Shown piece after piece: positions 5,488 through 5,869 of a stretch of 5,869 nt of DNA. The DNA is taken from the NCBI GenBank assembly GCA_030042755.1, contig JASHZC010000101.1, positions 1 through 5,869 on the forward strand, written 5' to 3'. The position numbers and the translations under genes are program-made. This DNA comes from Vulcanimicrobiota bacterium. GTDB taxonomy: Bacteria > Eremiobacterota > Eremiobacteria > Baltobacterales > Baltobacteraceae. Positions within the stretch are counted from its first letter, which is position 1. Every line of letters begins with the position of its first letter. The notes under the pieces were generated by a model, which ran no database searches, had not been told where the DNA came from, and was given only the letters and a program-made list of their open reading frames with translations.

Positions 5488-5869
5488 AGCAAGTGGACGT
5501 TGATTTGCGCGACGGAATCTGCATCGTCCGAAAGTTCCACAACCTCGATGCCGGCGTCCGCCAGCACTTCGGCACCGCGTCCTTCCACAAACACTGACGG
5601 CTCGCGCATCGCGAACACGACGCGCTCGATCTTGGCGTCGATGATTCGCTTCGCGCACGCCGGAAACCCCGAACCGCGCACGCTGCACGGCTCGAGCGAC
5701 GTATAGAGCGTCGCGCCTGCGAGATTCGCACCAGATTCGAGCGCCTTGTCGATAGCGACCTGTTCGGCATGCGATCGCGCGCCGCATTCGCGGCTGTATC
5801 CGGTAGCGATCGCGCGTTCGTTCCGGTCGACGATCACGCAGCCGACCGAATACGCGCGCTCGGATGGTG
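5484..5869 (-). CDS. RibD-like zinc-dependent cytidine/deoxycytidylate deaminase family protein, 5' partial
   Basis: The frame is open to the right edge, so the N-terminus is missing. The visible part of about 128 residues reads PSERAYSVGCVIVD, equivalent to the PNPxVGCVIV strand of RibD deaminase domains. The zinc ligands follow: HAE (His codon 5769-5771), then the PC of SLEPC (Cys codon 5685-5687) and a second Cys ten residues on (5655-5657). The strand RVVFAMREP and GRGAEVLADAGIEVVEL complete the fold. The protein stops right after it (INVHLL), so the reductase domain of bifunctional RibD is absent. The Cys-Cys spacing is ten, against nine in E. coli RibD. From memory, stand-alone deaminases of actinobacteria share this spacing, the GYSRE segment and the N-x-HL ending. 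It probably deaminates a pyrimidine, either the riboflavin intermediate or a related nucleotide, in the cytosol. I do not call it ribD. Confidence 0.88.
   Translation of the reverse strand, partial: PSERAYSVGCVIVDRNERAIATGYSRECGARSHAEQVAIDKALESGANLAGATLYTSLEPCSVRGSGFPACAKRIIDAKIERVVFAMREPSVFVEGRGAEVLADAGIEVVELSDDADSVAQINVHLL

Noticed and set aside
5107..5787. A 226-codon minus-strand open frame across the small exported gene and the deaminase
   Set aside because: The product is Arg-rich and low in complexity. It conflicts with the deaminase frame, which has its zinc motif intact, and with the signal-peptide gene on the plus strand.
1..5869. Defence, phage, toxin-antitoxin, CRISPR or biosynthetic cluster
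   Set aside because: No integrase, transposase, Cas, toxin or large synthase motif was found in any plausible frame, and there are no regularly spaced repeats.

Overview
The window is a gene-dense piece of a high-GC bacterial chromosome with seven protein genes, two of them cut by the window edges. Gaps are very small and three starts are GTG. No phage, transposon, CRISPR, tRNA or rRNA signal was found. The content (M48-like/RDD fusion, CadC-type winged-helix regulator with TPRs, AhpD-like protein, lipid kinase, aldo/keto reductase, single-domain RibD-like deaminase) fits a free-living soil or environmental bacterium. Candidatus Eremiobacterota (WPS-2) is one possibility, but that is a guess from overall flavour and no marker gene here proves it.

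Layout from left to right: (1) 1-1218, plus strand, the C-terminal part of an M48-type metallopeptidase-like protein fused to an RDD membrane domain. Its zinc site appears degenerate. (2) 1202-1657, minus, a carboxymuconolactone decarboxylase/AhpD-like protein whose end overlaps gene 1 by 17 bases. (3) 1664-3064, minus, a membrane-anchored OmpR/CadC-type winged-helix regulator with TPRs, 6 bases upstream of gene 2 and probably co-transcribed with it. (4) 3065-3305, a 241-base intergenic region with several GC-rich inverted repeats and a 12-bp perfect hairpin just past the end of the next gene. (5) 3306-4280, minus, an aldo/keto reductase. (6) 4283-5122, minus, a diacylglycerol-kinase-family lipid kinase, 2 bases upstream of the reductase. 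(7) 5143-5487, plus, a small exported protein of unknown function, divergent from the kinase across 20 bases. (8) 5484-5869, minus, a RibD-like deaminase cut by the right edge, whose end overlaps the small exported gene by 4 bases.

Functionally there are two likely leftward transcription units: kinase plus reductase, and regulator plus AhpD-like protein. The second could be a sensor-regulator with a peroxidase-like output, but that is inferred from adjacency only. No clearly new multi-gene system can be shown. The points most worth a second look are the lost zinc ligands in the M48-like/RDD protein, the structured intergenic region with mutually exclusive pairings, and the small two-cysteine exported protein.
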